From: Roseivivax lentus
Lineage (GTDB): Bacteria > Pseudomonadota > Alphaproteobacteria > Rhodobacterales > Rhodobacteraceae
Reading direction: 5' to 3'
DNA length: 64,000 nt
NCBI RefSeq assembly: GCF_900156805.1
Contig: NZ_FTOQ01000005.1
Location: forward strand, 62,001 to 126,000
Shown: in pieces, positions 37,225 to 46,554 of the stretch
Layout of the letters: the number at the start of each line of letters is the position of its first letter
Position numbering within the stretch: position 1 is the first letter of the stretch
Notes under the pieces: generated by a model
Seen by the model: the letters and a program-made list of their open reading frames with translations, nothing else
Told to the model about the DNA's origin: nothing
The model's database searches: none
Made by a program: the position numbers and the translations under genes

Positions 37225-38784
37225 TCACTGGCCCTTTCCGTTGAAGGTGGTGTCGACGAAGGCGCGCTCGCCCGACTGGAAATCCTCGACCCAGATGCGG
37301 AACTCGGTCCGGTCGGCATTGGCGGCGGGGGAATCCGGCGGTGCGGTGAAGTAGATGCGCGTGATGCCGGTGGTGTTGGCGGGCACCGGGATGGTGCTGC
37401 CCGGATGGCCCTCGATCTCGAGGTCGAGATTGGCGCCGAAGCCGGGCGAGACGAGGTAGACGCGGTCGTCGCCGTTCTTGTTCAGGATGCGCAGGTCGTA
37501 GGCGTTGCGGATCGTGCCGTCCGACAGCGTCACGTAGGTCGGGTTGCGGACCGCGCCCACGGTGATGTCGATCTCGGAGCGGATGAAGAGCAGGAAGACG
37601 AGCCCGAGGCCGATCCCCGCCCAGAGCACGGTATAAAGGATGTTGCGCGCCCGCAGAACATGCACCCAGAGCGAGCGCGGCGGCTGCCCTTCGCGTTCCC
37701 GCGGCGCGTCCGAAAGGGCGATGTAGTCGATGAGGCCGCGTTCCTTGCCGACCTTCTCCATCACCTCGTCGCAGGCATCGATGCAAAGCGCGCAGGTGAT
37801 GCAGGCCATCTGCTGGCCGTCGCGGATATCGATGCCCATGGGGCAGACATTGACGCAGGCATTGCAGTCGATGCAATCGCCCGGGCCGTCGTGATGCACC
37901 GCCCCCGAGGCGGTGTCGGGGATGCCCGGCATCTTCAGCGCGGGCGAGCGGCCGCCGAGCTGCGGACCGGCCGCGCGGGTGACGGCGGCGTCCTCGGCGG
38001 CATGGGCGGCCTCTTCGGCCTCGTGGCGGCGGCGCAGGCCCTTGCCGCGTGGCTCGCCGCGCCATTCGCGGTAGGCCACGGTCAGCGTGTCCTCATCCAT
38101 CATCGCGCCCTGGATGCGCGGCCAGGGGCACATGTAGATGCAGACCTGTTCGCGCATGAAGCCGCCAAAGACGACCGTGGTGAAGGTCAGGATGCCGATG
38201 GAGGTATAGGCGACGGGATGCGCCGAGAAGGTCAGAAGGTCGCGCAAGAGCGTCGGCGCATCGGTGAAGTAGAACACCCAGGCGCCTCCGGTGGCGAGGC
38301 CGATCGCGACCCAGATCGTCCACTTGGTTAGGCGCAGGCGCCATTTGCGTGCCGACCACGGCGCCTTGTGCAGGCGCAGCCGCGCATTGCGGTCGCCTTC
38401 GACCCAGCGCTCCACGAGGATGAAGAGATCGGTCCAGACGGTCTGCGGACAGGCATAGCCGCACCAAACCCGGCCCAGCGCCGCGGTGAACAGGAACAGG
38501 CCGAGCCCCGCCATCACCAGCAGGCCCGCGACGAAGTAGAACTCGTGCGGCCAGATCTCGATCCAGAAGAAGTAGAAGCGGCGATTGGCGAGGTCCACGA
38601 GCACCGCTTGGTCGGGCAGGTTCGGCCCCCGATCCCAGCGCAGCCACGGGGTGAGGTAATAGATCGCGAGCGTCACGCCCATGATCCACCATTTCAGACG
38701 GCGGAACGTGCCCGAGACGCGGCGCGGGAAGATCGGTTCACGCGGCGCGTAAAGCTGCGGGGTTTCAGTGCCTTGATCGGACAT
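37225..38784 (-). CDS. ccoG: cbb3 oxidase accessory ferredoxin CcoG (RdxA/FixG)
   Basis: A 519-residue polyferredoxin with about five membrane helices and two 4Fe-4S motifs, CIDCNACVNVCP and CITCALCIDAC. CcoG reduces Cu(II) to Cu(I) for delivery to cbb3 oxidase. It is about 30-40 residues longer than most homologues because of an Ala/Glu-rich linker (EEAAHAAEDAAVTRAAG) just before the ferredoxin domain. First gene of ccoGHIS. An FNR box lies 62 bases upstream of its start. Confidence 0.95.
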   Translation of the reverse strand: MSDQGTETPQLYAPREPIFPRRVSGTFRRLKWWIMGVTLAIYYLTPWLRWDRGPNLPDQAVLVDLANRRFYFFWIEIWPHEFYFVAGLLVMAGLGLFLFTAALGRVWCGYACPQTVWTDLFILVERWVEGDRNARLRLHKAPWSARKWRLRLTKWTIWVAIGLATGGAWVFYFTDAPTLLRDLLTFSAHPVAYTSIGILTFTTVVFGGFMREQVCIYMCPWPRIQGAMMDEDTLTVAYREWRGEPRGKGLRRRHEAEEAAHAAEDAAVTRAAGPQLGGRSPALKMPGIPDTASGAVHHDGPGDCIDCNACVNVCPMGIDIRDGQQMACITCALCIDACDEVMEKVGKERGLIDYIALSDAPREREGQPPRSLWVHVLRARNILYTVLWAGIGLGLVFLLFIRSEIDITVGAVRNPTYVTLSDGTIRNAYDLRILNKNGDDRVYLVSPGFGANLDLEIEGHPGSTIPVPANTTGITRIYFTAPPDSPAANADRTEFRIWVEDFQSGERAFVDTTFNGKGQ

Positions 38785-38845
38785 GCGAAGGGAATCCTTG
38801 GCCGGGATTTTTGCCAGCTATGGCATCCCCCGCCCTCCGGCCTCC

Positions 38846-38859
38846 TTGACCCAGATCAA
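38846..38859. promoter_or_regulatory. FNR box upstream of ccoG
   Basis: TTGAC-CCAG-ATCAA matches the TTGAT-N4-ATCAA consensus at nine of ten positions, centred about 68 bases before the ccoG ATG. It should make ccoGHIS respond to FnrL under low oxygen. Confidence 0.8.
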
Positions 38860-38931
38860 TCCCGCGCGGACCTGCCCAAATGCCGCACCCCCGTGGTGCG
38901 GCGCGCGGCGGCCGGATGCGGTCGGATGCGG

Positions 38932-40125
38932 TCAGATGCGGGCGGGCATCGTGCGCGCGATCTCGGCGAGATGGTGCATGCGGGCGCGGAACTCGGTCTC
39001 GAAATCATGGGCTTGAGCGAAGGTGCGCGCCCGGTCCGAGGCCTGGACGAGACCGTCGCGGTCGGCATCGCAGGCCGCGATCTGCGCCGCCAGCGCCGGG
39101 ACATCGCCCAAAGGGCTGGCCCAGCCGGCCTGCGACGCCTCGGCAAGGGCCGCCCACATGCCGTTGGCATAGCCCGCCACCGCAAGCCCGCAGCCCATGT
39201 TCTCGAGATAGGTGCAGGACGGGTCGGATTGCCGGTGACAGCAGAGATAGAGATCGGCATTGGCGCGCAGCCAGGGCACGAGCCCGGTCTCGAAATCGAG
39301 CGGCGCATGCAGGGTGACCCGATCGCCGAGCCCCGCCGCCCCGATCTGCGCCGCGATCCGGTCCCGCAGGCTGCCGGTTCCGAAAATATCGAGCGTGAAC
39401 GGTACGTTGCGCGACGCAAGGGATCTGGCCACCGGAACGAGGTCCTGCACCCCCTTCATCGGGTCGAGCCGCCCGGAATAGGCCAGCCGCAGCGGCGCGC
39501 CGGCCTTCAGCCGGGCATGGCGCGCCGCCTGTTCCGCGTCGGTCGCAAAGAGCGCGGGTCTCATGCGGTTGTCGAGATAGAGCAGCGCCTCGGGATCGTG
39601 GCGCAGGCAAACCGCATAGGCCGGGTAGCCGTTGGCCTGAAGGGCAGCGGCGCGCGCCAGAAGACCCCGGCGGTTTCGCTCGCGCAGGGCGATCCGAAGC
39701 GCCGAGATCGCGCGGCGCGGCCAGGGCCGGCTTTCGTCGAGCCACGCGATGCGCAGCCGTGTCTCGAGCGTGTATTCGAGCGTCGCGACCAGCGGAATGC
39801 CCCGGGCCACCGCCATGTCCGCCAGACCGAAATTGCGGTCGTCATCGGCGCTGCAGAGCAGGATGTCCACGCCGTCGAGATCGGCGGGCAGGATGGCGGC
39901 ATCGGCGGGGCGGATGGTCAGCTCGAAGGGCTCCCTGCCCGGGTCGATGGCGCGGGCGCCGAAGGGGATGTCGCGGGCGCCCTCGCGCAGCAGAACCCGG
40001 ATCGTCCCGGGCCAGAGCGCCGCCTGCAGGCGCATCCCCTCGACGAACTTGCCGTCGAGCGTGACGCCGGTATCGGTCCGGATCACCGGGGCGGGGGCGA
40101 TCATCAGCAGATGCGGCTCGGTCAT
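38932..40125 (-). CDS. GT-B glycosyltransferase (group 1 type)
   Basis: A 397-residue glycosyltransferase. The C-terminal donor-binding half is clear: LAYSGRLDPMKGVQDLVPVA, LDIFGTGSLRDRI and YLENMGCGLAVAGY. In the usual E-x7-E donor motif the second Glu is present (YLEN), but a Ser stands where the first Glu is expected. The acceptor half (MIAPAPVIRTDTGVTLDGKF) is divergent. It probably adds a sugar to a surface polysaccharide or lipid. The start at 40125 matches the family start and removes an arginine-rich leader. It interrupts the cco cluster, lying between ccoP and ccoG on the same strand. Confidence 0.8.
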   Translation of the reverse strand: MTEPHLLMIAPAPVIRTDTGVTLDGKFVEGMRLQAALWPGTIRVLLREGARDIPFGARAIDPGREPFELTIRPADAAILPADLDGVDILLCSADDDRNFGLADMAVARGIPLVATLEYTLETRLRIAWLDESRPWPRRAISALRIALRERNRRGLLARAAALQANGYPAYAVCLRHDPEALLYLDNRMRPALFATDAEQAARHARLKAGAPLRLAYSGRLDPMKGVQDLVPVARSLASRNVPFTLDIFGTGSLRDRIAAQIGAAGLGDRVTLHAPLDFETGLVPWLRANADLYLCCHRQSDPSCTYLENMGCGLAVAGYANGMWAALAEASQAGWASPLGDVPALAAQIAACDADRDGLVQASDRARTFAQAHDFETEFRARMHHLAEIARTMPARI

Positions 40126-40364
40126 GCTGCGGCCTGTGCACAGGGGGTTTTGCGGCGACACTGGCACGCGGCGGGAGACGGGGCCAGCGCGAATGCGGGG
40201 CCTTCTGCGCATCGCGCCGGAAGCGGCACGCGAAAGGAGGAGGCCCCGGCCAGAGCCTCCCCCCACCCCGCGAGCCCCACCTTCCCTGCTGGAGCTCCCG
40301 GGACCCGAACCCGACCGCCCTTCACAGCCGGATCCGGGTGTTCTGTCGACGCTCCGGCGTGCCG

Positions 40365-41240
40365 TTACTCGGCTGCCGGTGCGTCCTCGCCGCCGCCCAG
40401 CTGGTGGACATAGGCGGAGACCGCGCGCACCTCGTCCTCGGTCAGGAAGGCGCCCCAGGCGGGCATCACCCCGAAGCGGGCATTGACGATGGTGTAGGTC
40501 AGGTCTTCCTCGCTGGAGCCGTAGAGCCAGATCGCGTCGGTGAGGTTGGGCGCCCCGAGATCGTGGTTGCCCTTGCCGTCCTCGCCATGACAGGCGGCGC
40601 AGTTATTGGCCCAGAGCTCGCCCGCCTCGCCCGCCATCGGGTCGGCCCCGTCATCGAGCGTCTGCACATGGGCCACGATCAGCGCGATCTCCTCATCCGA
40701 GAAGATCTCGCCATAGGCGGGCATCTGGGAATAGCGCGCATCGGGGTCGTCCTCGTTGCGGATGCCGTGACGCACCGTGTAGGCGATCTCCTCGATCTGG
40801 CCGCCCCAGAGCCAGGCGTCGTCCAGCAGGTTCGGATAGCCCTTGGCCCCGGCGGCGCCCTGCCCGTGGCATTGCGAACAATTGGTGCGGAAGACCGCCG
40901 CACCGTGCTGCACCGCGTAGTTCTGCAGCGCCGGATCGTCCGATACCGCCGCGAGCTCGGTCTCGATGAGTTGCGCGCGCAGATCGGCATTGGCCGCCTC
41001 GGCCTCGGCGATCTGTTCGGCGACCTCGCCCCGGGTCGACCAGCCCAGAACCCCCGCCGAGGCGGACGAGACGAGCGGCCATGCGGGATAGAGGATGGTG
41101 TAGATCACCCCCCAGACGATGGTGGCGTAGAATGTCCAGAGCCACCAGCGCGGCAACGGCGTGTTGAGCTCCTCGATGCCGTCCCAGCTATGCCCCGTGG
41201 TCTCGGTGCCGGTGACGTCGTCGCGTTTCTTGTCGGTCAT
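40365..41240 (-). CDS. ccoP: cbb3 oxidase diheme subunit CcoP
   Basis: A 291-residue diheme cytochrome c that feeds electrons to the cbb3 oxidase core. It has an N-terminal segment HSWDGIEELNTPLPRWWLW, the standard CcoP signature, then a membrane helix. The two haem sites are CSQCH (residues 121-125) and CAACH in the second cytochrome domain, with downstream Met ligands in SQMPAYG and GVMPAWG. The start overlaps the ccoQ stop. Last gene of ccoNOQP. Confidence 0.97.
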   Translation of the reverse strand: MTDKKRDDVTGTETTGHSWDGIEELNTPLPRWWLWTFYATIVWGVIYTILYPAWPLVSSASAGVLGWSTRGEVAEQIAEAEAANADLRAQLIETELAAVSDDPALQNYAVQHGAAVFRTNCSQCHGQGAAGAKGYPNLLDDAWLWGGQIEEIAYTVRHGIRNEDDPDARYSQMPAYGEIFSDEEIALIVAHVQTLDDGADPMAGEAGELWANNCAACHGEDGKGNHDLGAPNLTDAIWLYGSSEEDLTYTIVNARFGVMPAWGAFLTEDEVRAVSAYVHQLGGGEDAPAAE

Positions 41241-41437
41241 TTCGGCTCTCCTGTCGGGCTGTGGCCCTCGGCGCCACGCGGCGCGTCGTCGTTGCGGAAT
41301 ACGGTGCGCGCCGCGTCGTCGTGCAGCGGGCGGGATCCGGGCCGGAAGGCCCAGACGATCACCCCGAGGAACACCGTGAACAGCGCCAGCAGCACCCAGC
41401 TGTCTGCAAGTTGGCGCAGGAAGGAATAGGTCTCCAT
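41237..41437 (-). CDS. ccoQ: cbb3 oxidase subunit CcoQ
   Basis: A 66-residue protein: METYSFLRQLADSW, one membrane helix (LLALFTVFLGVIVWAF) and the RPGSRPLHDDAA cytoplasmic motif that marks CcoQ/FixQ. It stabilises the interaction of CcoP with the CcoNO core. It overlaps ccoP by four bases and follows ccoO closely. Confidence 0.95.
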   Translation of the reverse strand: METYSFLRQLADSWVLLALFTVFLGVIVWAFRPGSRPLHDDAARTVFRNDDAPRGAEGHSPTGEPK

Positions 41438-41449
41438 CTCGCCCTCCCC

Positions 41450-42199
41450 CTACCGGTTGGCATCGGCGGTGAAGGTCGAGAAATCGACCAACGTGCCGAG
41501 CATCTGCAGATAGGCGATCATCGCATCCATCTCGGTCAGCTCCGGCTGGCCGTCGAAGTTGCGCACCTGCGCGCCGGGATAGCGTTCGAGCAGGCCGTCA
41601 TAATCGCCGAAGGGATCGACCTGCACCCGGAAGTCGGTGACCGCCGCGTCGATCATCTCGTCGGTATAGGGCACGCCGACCATGCGGTGGGTGACCATGA
41701 GATCGCGGATGTATTCCGGCTCGATGGGCGTCCGGGCGAGGTAGTCGTATTTCGGCATGACGCTTTCGGGCACCACCGCCTGCGGGTTGGCGAAGTGATC
41801 CACGTGCCAGGCATCCGAGTAGCGCCCGCCCACCCGCGCGAGATCAGGCCCGGTGCGTTTGGAGCCCCACTGGAACGGATGGTCGTACATCGATTCCGCC
41901 GCGAGGGAGTAATGGCCGTAACGCTCCACCTCGTCGCGCATGGGCCGGATCATCTGGGAATGGCAGACATAGCAGCCCTCCCGAATGTAGATCTCGCGGC
42001 CGGTCAGCTCGAGCGGGGAATAGGGGCGCATGCCGTCCACTTCCTCGATCGTGTTCTCGAGCCAGAAGAGCGGCGCGATCTCCACGATCCCCCCCACGGT
42101 CACCACCACGAAGGAGCCGACCAGGAGGAGCGTCGCGTTCTTTTCCAGGATCGCATGGCGGTCGAGGAAGGTTTTCTTCTTTTTGGTGTCTTCGCTCAT
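41450..42199 (-). CDS. ccoO: cbb3 oxidase monoheme subunit CcoO
   Basis: A 249-residue cytochrome c subunit with an N-terminal membrane helix and one haem site CYVCH (residues 76-80) inside the conserved [19 protein letters not shown] region. VMPKYDYL provides the Met ligand. It starts after a short gap from ccoN. Full length for the family. Confidence 0.97.
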   Translation of the reverse strand: MSEDTKKKKTFLDRHAILEKNATLLLVGSFVVVTVGGIVEIAPLFWLENTIEEVDGMRPYSPLELTGREIYIREGCYVCHSQMIRPMRDEVERYGHYSLAAESMYDHPFQWGSKRTGPDLARVGGRYSDAWHVDHFANPQAVVPESVMPKYDYLARTPIEPEYIRDLMVTHRMVGVPYTDEMIDAAVTDFRVQVDPFGDYDGLLERYPGAQVRNFDGQPELTEMDAMIAYLQMLGTLVDFSTFTADANR

Positions 42200-42204
42200 G
42201 ATCC

Positions 42205-43806
42205 TTACTCCGCGGGCATGGCTTGGGTCTGGGCGGCGTCGCGTTGCGGCACGGCCCGGACCGTCATGAAGAGGTTCCAGCACATCAGCAGCGCGCCGGC
42301 GAGGAACAGAAGTCCGCCCGTCATCCGCACCACGTACATCGGGAACTTGGCCGAGACGGTGTCGGCGAAGGAGTTCACGAGGAAGCCCTGCGCGTCGACT
42401 TCACGCCACATCAGGCCTTCCATGATCCCCGTCACCCACATCGACGCGGCGTAGAGGACGATGCCGATGGTCGCGAGCCAGAAGTGCCAGTTGACGGCGC
42501 GCAGCGAGTAGAGACCGGCCCGGTCCCACAGCTTCGGCGTCAGGTAATAGAGGCAGGCGAAGGTGATGAGCCCGTTCCAGCCGAGCGCACCGGAATGCAC
42601 GTGGCCGATGGTCCAGTCGGTGTAATGCGACAGCGAGTTGACCGCGCGGATCGACATCATCGGGCCCTCGAAGGTCGACATGCCGTAGAAGGCAAGGCTC
42701 GCCACGAACATCCGGATGATCGGGTCGGTGCGGATCTTGTCCCAGGCGCCTTCCAGCGTCATCAGGCCGTTGATCATGCCGCCCCAGCTGGGCATCCACA
42801 GGATGATCGAGAACACCATGCCGAGCGTCGAGGCCCAGTCGGGCAGCGCCGTGTAGTGCAGATGGTGCGGACCGGCCCAGATGTAGAGGAAAATCAGCGC
42901 CCAGAAGTGGATGATCGACAGCTTGTAGCTGTAGACCGGGCGGCCGGCCTGCTTCGGGACGAAGTAATACATCATGCCGAGGAAGCCCGCGGTCAGGAAG
43001 AAGCCCACCGCGTTGTGGCCGTACCACCATTGCGTCATCGCATCCTGCACGCCCGAGAAGACCTGCACCGAGCGCGAGCCCCAGATCGAGACCGGGATCG
43101 ACAGGTTGTTGACCACGTGCAGCATCGCGACGGTCACGATGAAGGCGAGGAAGAACCAGTTGGCCACGTAGATATGCGGCTCGCGGCGCTTGAAGATCGT
43201 GCCGAGGAACACGGCGAGATAGCAGACCCAAACGATGGTGAGCCAGATATCGACGTACCATTCAGGCTCGGCGTATTCCTTGGACTGGGTCGCGCCCAGA
43301 AGATAGCCGGTGGCCGCCAGCACGATGAACAACTGATATCCCCAGAAGACGAACCAGGCGAGGTTCCCGCCCCAGAGCCGCGCGGCGCTCGTGCGCTGGA
43401 CGACATAGAGCGAGGTCGCGATGAGCGCGTTGCCTCCGAAGGCGAAGATCACCGCCGAGGTGTGCAGCGGGCGCAGGCGGCCGAAATTGGCATAACCCTC
43501 GGACCAGTCGAAATTGAGCGCGGGCCAGGCCAGCTGCGCGGCGATGAACACCCCCACGAGAAAGCCCACCACACCCCAGAGGGCGGTGGCGATGACGCCC
43601 GCGCGAATGGGGCCGTCCATGTAGGCGCCCTGGTCCGGCAGCAGCCGGGGCTCGTCCACATTGCGTAATTCCCAAAGAAAAAGTCCGCCCGCGATGACCA
43701 TGACGATGGCCGCGTGAACGGAATAGGCGAGGTCGCGGCCCCAATTCGCGGCAATCGCCGCGACAAGCGCCACAAGGCCCAGAAGGGCAAGCCTTGCATA
43801 AACCAT
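42205..43806 (-). CDS. ccoN: cbb3 oxidase catalytic subunit CcoN
   Basis: A 533-residue haem-copper oxidase subunit with about twelve helices, holding haem b, haem b3 and CuB, the site where oxygen is reduced with high affinity. Hallmarks are [20 protein letters not shown] (haem b ligand), [19 protein letters not shown] (CuB/haem region) and [15 protein letters not shown]. The start at 43806 follows AAGGGA eight bases upstream; the open frame extends further but without a ribosome site. An FNR box lies about 93 bases upstream. First gene of ccoNOQP. Confidence 0.97.
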   Translation of the reverse strand: MVYARLALLGLVALVAAIAANWGRDLAYSVHAAIVMVIAGGLFLWELRNVDEPRLLPDQGAYMDGPIRAGVIATALWGVVGFLVGVFIAAQLAWPALNFDWSEGYANFGRLRPLHTSAVIFAFGGNALIATSLYVVQRTSAARLWGGNLAWFVFWGYQLFIVLAATGYLLGATQSKEYAEPEWYVDIWLTIVWVCYLAVFLGTIFKRREPHIYVANWFFLAFIVTVAMLHVVNNLSIPVSIWGSRSVQVFSGVQDAMTQWWYGHNAVGFFLTAGFLGMMYYFVPKQAGRPVYSYKLSIIHFWALIFLYIWAGPHHLHYTALPDWASTLGMVFSIILWMPSWGGMINGLMTLEGAWDKIRTDPIIRMFVASLAFYGMSTFEGPMMSIRAVNSLSHYTDWTIGHVHSGALGWNGLITFACLYYLTPKLWDRAGLYSLRAVNWHFWLATIGIVLYAASMWVTGIMEGLMWREVDAQGFLVNSFADTVSAKFPMYVVRMTGGLLFLAGALLMCWNLFMTVRAVPQRDAAQTQAMPAE

Positions 43807-43898
43807 GTCTTTCGTTCCCTTGACGTTTCTTGAGCCTGCCCACGGATTGCGGGCGGGCCTGTGCGTCAGGGGGTGCCACGGATGGCGCGCGATCCGCT

Positions 43899-43912
43899 TT
43901 GACATGGATCAA
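43899..43912. promoter_or_regulatory. FNR box between ccoN and the pentapeptide gene
   Basis: TTGAC-ATGG-ATCAA matches the FNR consensus at nine of ten positions. Its centre is about 100 bases before the ccoN ATG, a normal distance for a class II site with a leader, and about 133 bases before the divergent pentapeptide-repeat gene. Confidence 0.85.
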
Positions 43913-44038
43913 CGATGCTGCAGTGCCGCAGGGGGTGCGACGCTTTGGCTGACATGGGCCCCGGTCGCGGGGTGCCAGGCTCCGTCGTCTTCCGCCAAGA
44001 TCCGGCGCGGATCGCGGCCCACGGTAAGGTGCCCGGCG

Positions 44039-44317
44039 ATGAAGCTACGCGAGGTGCGCGAACGGCTCGATGCGTCGGATGCCGGCCTCTCGGGATCGCG
44101 CTTCAAGGATGTGAACCTGTCGGAGGCGCTGTTCGACGATGTCGACCTGTCGGGCAGCGCCATGCGGAAAACAGCCCTGACGGGGGTGCGGATCGACAAT
44201 GCCGATCTTTCGGGGGCTGTGCTGAAAGATTGCTGTCTCGACGGGGCGACAATCGACGGCATTCCCCTCGAGGCGATGATCGCGGCCTACCGCGCAACCC
44301 GAGCGGGCGAGACGTAA
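44039..44317 (+). CDS. Small pentapeptide-repeat protein
   Basis: A 92-residue protein. Residues about 18-75 form consecutive A(D/N)LxX-like pentapeptides (SRFKDVNLSEALFDDVDLSG, then ADLSGAVLKDCCLDGATIDG), predicting a short right-handed quadrilateral beta-helix of two to three coils. AAGGTG lies eight bases before the ATG. It is divergent from ccoN across a 232-base gap with an FNR box and converges with fnrL. Function is unknown; pentapeptide proteins can mimic DNA or act as scaffolds. Confidence 0.8.
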   Translation: MKLREVRERLDASDAGLSGSRFKDVNLSEALFDDVDLSGSAMRKTALTGVRIDNADLSGAVLKDCCLDGATIDGIPLEAMIAAYRATRAGET

Positions 44318-44334
44318 GGCCGCTTGAGCAGCCC

Positions 44335-45075
44335 TCAGACGATCACGCCGCCGTCGTCATCCTCGCCCGCCTCGATCACGAGACGGTCGAAATCGACGAT
44401 CCGCAATTCGCGATTCGAGAGCATCTCGAAGAGACCGTCCTTGCGGAGCGCGGTGAACTGGCGGCTCGTCGTCTCGATGGTGAGGCCGAGGTAATCGGCC
44501 AGCCCCTCGCGCGACAGCGGCAGATGCAGGGTGAAGGACTTCTCCGGCGCGGTCTTGCCCTCCCGCCGCGCGGCGCGGCGGGCGAGATTGACCAGAAGCG
44601 AGACCACTTTCTCGCGCGCGGTCATCCGGCCCAGCACCACCGCCCAGTCGCGCGAGGCGTCGAGCTCGTCGAGTGCCATGGTCATCAGCCGGGTGGCGAT
44701 ATGCGGGGTGTTGCGCACCAGATCCTCGAAGGTGCGGCGTTCGAAGCGGCACAGGGTGACCTCGCTCACCGCCTCGATGTCATAGGCCGAATTGGCGCGG
44801 CCCGGCCGTCCGATGAAATCCGACGGCAGCAGCAGACCCACGGTCTGGCGGCGGCCATCCTCCAGCGTGCGGGACATGGTCGCGCAGCCGGTGATGATCG
44901 ACGACAGGTGATCCAGCGGCTCGCCCGCCTCCGCCAGCCGCGCCCCGGCGGAGAAGGTCACGTAGGACTTGGCGCGTTCGAGAATGGCCAGCTCGTCCGC
45001 GTCGCATTCGGCGCAGACGGCGTTGTGGCGGATCGGGCAATTGCCGCATCCGATGACGGGCTTCAGTTGTACCAT
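44335..45075 (-). CDS. fnrL: Oxygen-sensing regulator FnrL
   Basis: A 246-residue CRP/FNR-family activator. Candidate 4Fe-4S ligands are C10, C13 and C21 (C-x2-C-x7-C; C24 is also nearby) and C109, which aligns with Cys122 of E. coli FNR. The C-terminal helix-turn-helix LADYLGLTIETTSRQFTALR contains the E-x2-SR pattern that reads TTGAT. The start is put at 45075 (MVQLK), because the longer start at 45111 would place coding sequence over a perfect FNR box. It likely controls ccoNOQP, ccoGHIS and hemN in this window. Confidence 0.93.
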   Translation of the reverse strand: MVQLKPVIGCGNCPIRHNAVCAECDADELAILERAKSYVTFSAGARLAEAGEPLDHLSSIITGCATMSRTLEDGRRQTVGLLLPSDFIGRPGRANSAYDIEAVSEVTLCRFERRTFEDLVRNTPHIATRLMTMALDELDASRDWAVVLGRMTAREKVVSLLVNLARRAARREGKTAPEKSFTLHLPLSREGLADYLGLTIETTSRQFTALRKDGLFEMLSNRELRIVDFDRLVIEAGEDDDGGVIV

Positions 45076-45100
45076 GGCAAAAACGGTATCAAGGGCGTTG

Positions 45101-45114
45101 ATCTGCATCAATGC
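45101..45114. promoter_or_regulatory. Perfect FNR box between fnrL and hemN
   Basis: TTGAT-CTGC-ATCAA is a ten-of-ten match. It lies 32-33 bases before the fnrL start and 39-40 bases before the divergent hemN start, so it can serve both genes. Confidence 0.92.
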
Positions 45115-45146
45115 AAGATCATCGTGGCGGGGCGCAAAAGGCGGAT

Positions 45147-46493
45147 ATGACACAGGATCACCTCCGCACGGCGCTTCTCGAAGCGAAAGTGCCCAGATAC
45201 ACATCATATCCGCCCGCCACCCGGTTTTCCGGCGCAATCGGTCCCGACATACATGCGGGCTGGCTGGCTGCACTGCCCCCGGAGGAGGGTATTTCGCTTT
45301 ACGCGCATGTGCCGTTCTGCCGGCGGCTCTGCTGGTTTTGCGCCTGCCGGACGCAGGGAACGGCCAATGCCGCGCCGCTGACGCGCTTTCTCGAGACGCT
45401 GGCGGCGGAGGCCGCGCTGGTCGCCCGCGCCGTCGGACGCGCGCAGAAAGTGGCGGCGCTGCATCTGGGCGGCGGCACGCCGACGCTGCTGACCCCCGAG
45501 CAGATCGACCGGATGGGGCAGCTTCTGCGGGAGAATTTCGACCTCTCCGCCTGCGACGACATCTCGGTGGAGATCGACCCCTGCGAACTCGATGCCGCGC
45601 GGCTCGACGCGCTGGTGGCCTTCGGGCTCAGCCGCGCCTCGATCGGGGTGCAGGACATCGATCCCGTGGTGCAGAACGCGATCGGCCGCCACCAGAGCGC
45701 CGAGATCACCGCCGAGGCGGTGGCGGGCCTGCGCGCGCGCGGCATCGGATCGGTGAATTTCGACCTGCTCTACGGATTGCCGTACCAGACCGAGGCGCGG
45801 CTGGCCGCGACGCTCGACGCGGTGATCGCCCACAGGCCCGACCGGATCGCGCTTTACGGCTATGCGCATGTGCCCTGGATGGCCCGGCGCCAGAAGCTGA
45901 TCCCGGAAGACGCCCTGCCCGATCCCGAGGCGCGCATCGCGCTGGCCGACCTCGCCCGCGCCCGGCTGATCGGCTCGGGCTACGTGCCGGTCGGCATCGA
46001 CCATTACGCCCTGCCCGGCGACGAGATGGCTCGCGCGGCGCAATCAGGCACGCTGCGGCGGAATTTCCAGGGCTACACGACCGACCGGGCGGCGACGCTG
46101 GTCGCGCTCGGCCCCTCGGCGATCTCGCGGCTGCCGCAGGGCTATGCGCAGAACGCCTCCGCCACGCGGGACTGGACCGCGACCGTGGAGGCCGGAGTGC
46201 TGCCAACCGCGCGGGGCTATGCGCTGACCGCCCAGGACCGGCTTGCCGCCGACGCGATCGAGCGGGTGATGTGCGACGGAACGGTCGATTTCACCGCACT
46301 CGGACGCGCGCACGGGCTGCCGACCACCGCGCTGACGACCCGTGCCGCCACTGCGCTTGCGGAATTGCCCGGCATGGGCACGCTGGCCGCAGGGGTGCTG
46401 CAGCTTGCCGACATGCGCTATGCGCGCCTGATGGCCGCGCGGATCGACCCCGGCATGGCGGGCGATACCGGGCGGTTCAGCATGGCGAGTTGA
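45147..46493 (+). CDS. hemN: Oxygen-independent coproporphyrinogen III dehydrogenase
   Basis: A 448-residue radical SAM enzyme converting coproporphyrinogen III to protoporphyrinogen IX without oxygen. The cluster ligands are C58, C62 and C65 in PFCRRLCWFCAC, and LHLGGGTPTLLTPEQ and NFDLLYGLPYQT are hallmark segments. The N-terminal VPRYTSYPPATRF is shared with true HemN rather than HemW. AAAAGG precedes the ATG. Divergent from fnrL, with the shared FNR box. Confidence 0.95.
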   Translation: MTQDHLRTALLEAKVPRYTSYPPATRFSGAIGPDIHAGWLAALPPEEGISLYAHVPFCRRLCWFCACRTQGTANAAPLTRFLETLAAEAALVARAVGRAQKVAALHLGGGTPTLLTPEQIDRMGQLLRENFDLSACDDISVEIDPCELDAARLDALVAFGLSRASIGVQDIDPVVQNAIGRHQSAEITAEAVAGLRARGIGSVNFDLLYGLPYQTEARLAATLDAVIAHRPDRIALYGYAHVPWMARRQKLIPEDALPDPEARIALADLARARLIGSGYVPVGIDHYALPGDEMARAAQSGTLRRNFQGYTTDRAATLVALGPSAISRLPQGYAQNASATRDWTATVEAGVLPTARGYALTAQDRLAADAIERVMCDGTVDFTALGRAHGLPTTALTTRAATALAELPGMGTLAAGVLQLADMRYARLMAARIDPGMAGDTGRFSMAS

Positions 46494-46554
46494 GCGGGCG
46501 GCCCGCGGGATCGCCTGCGCGGCCATCTGAGCGGACGAGCACCGCCTGCGCGCC

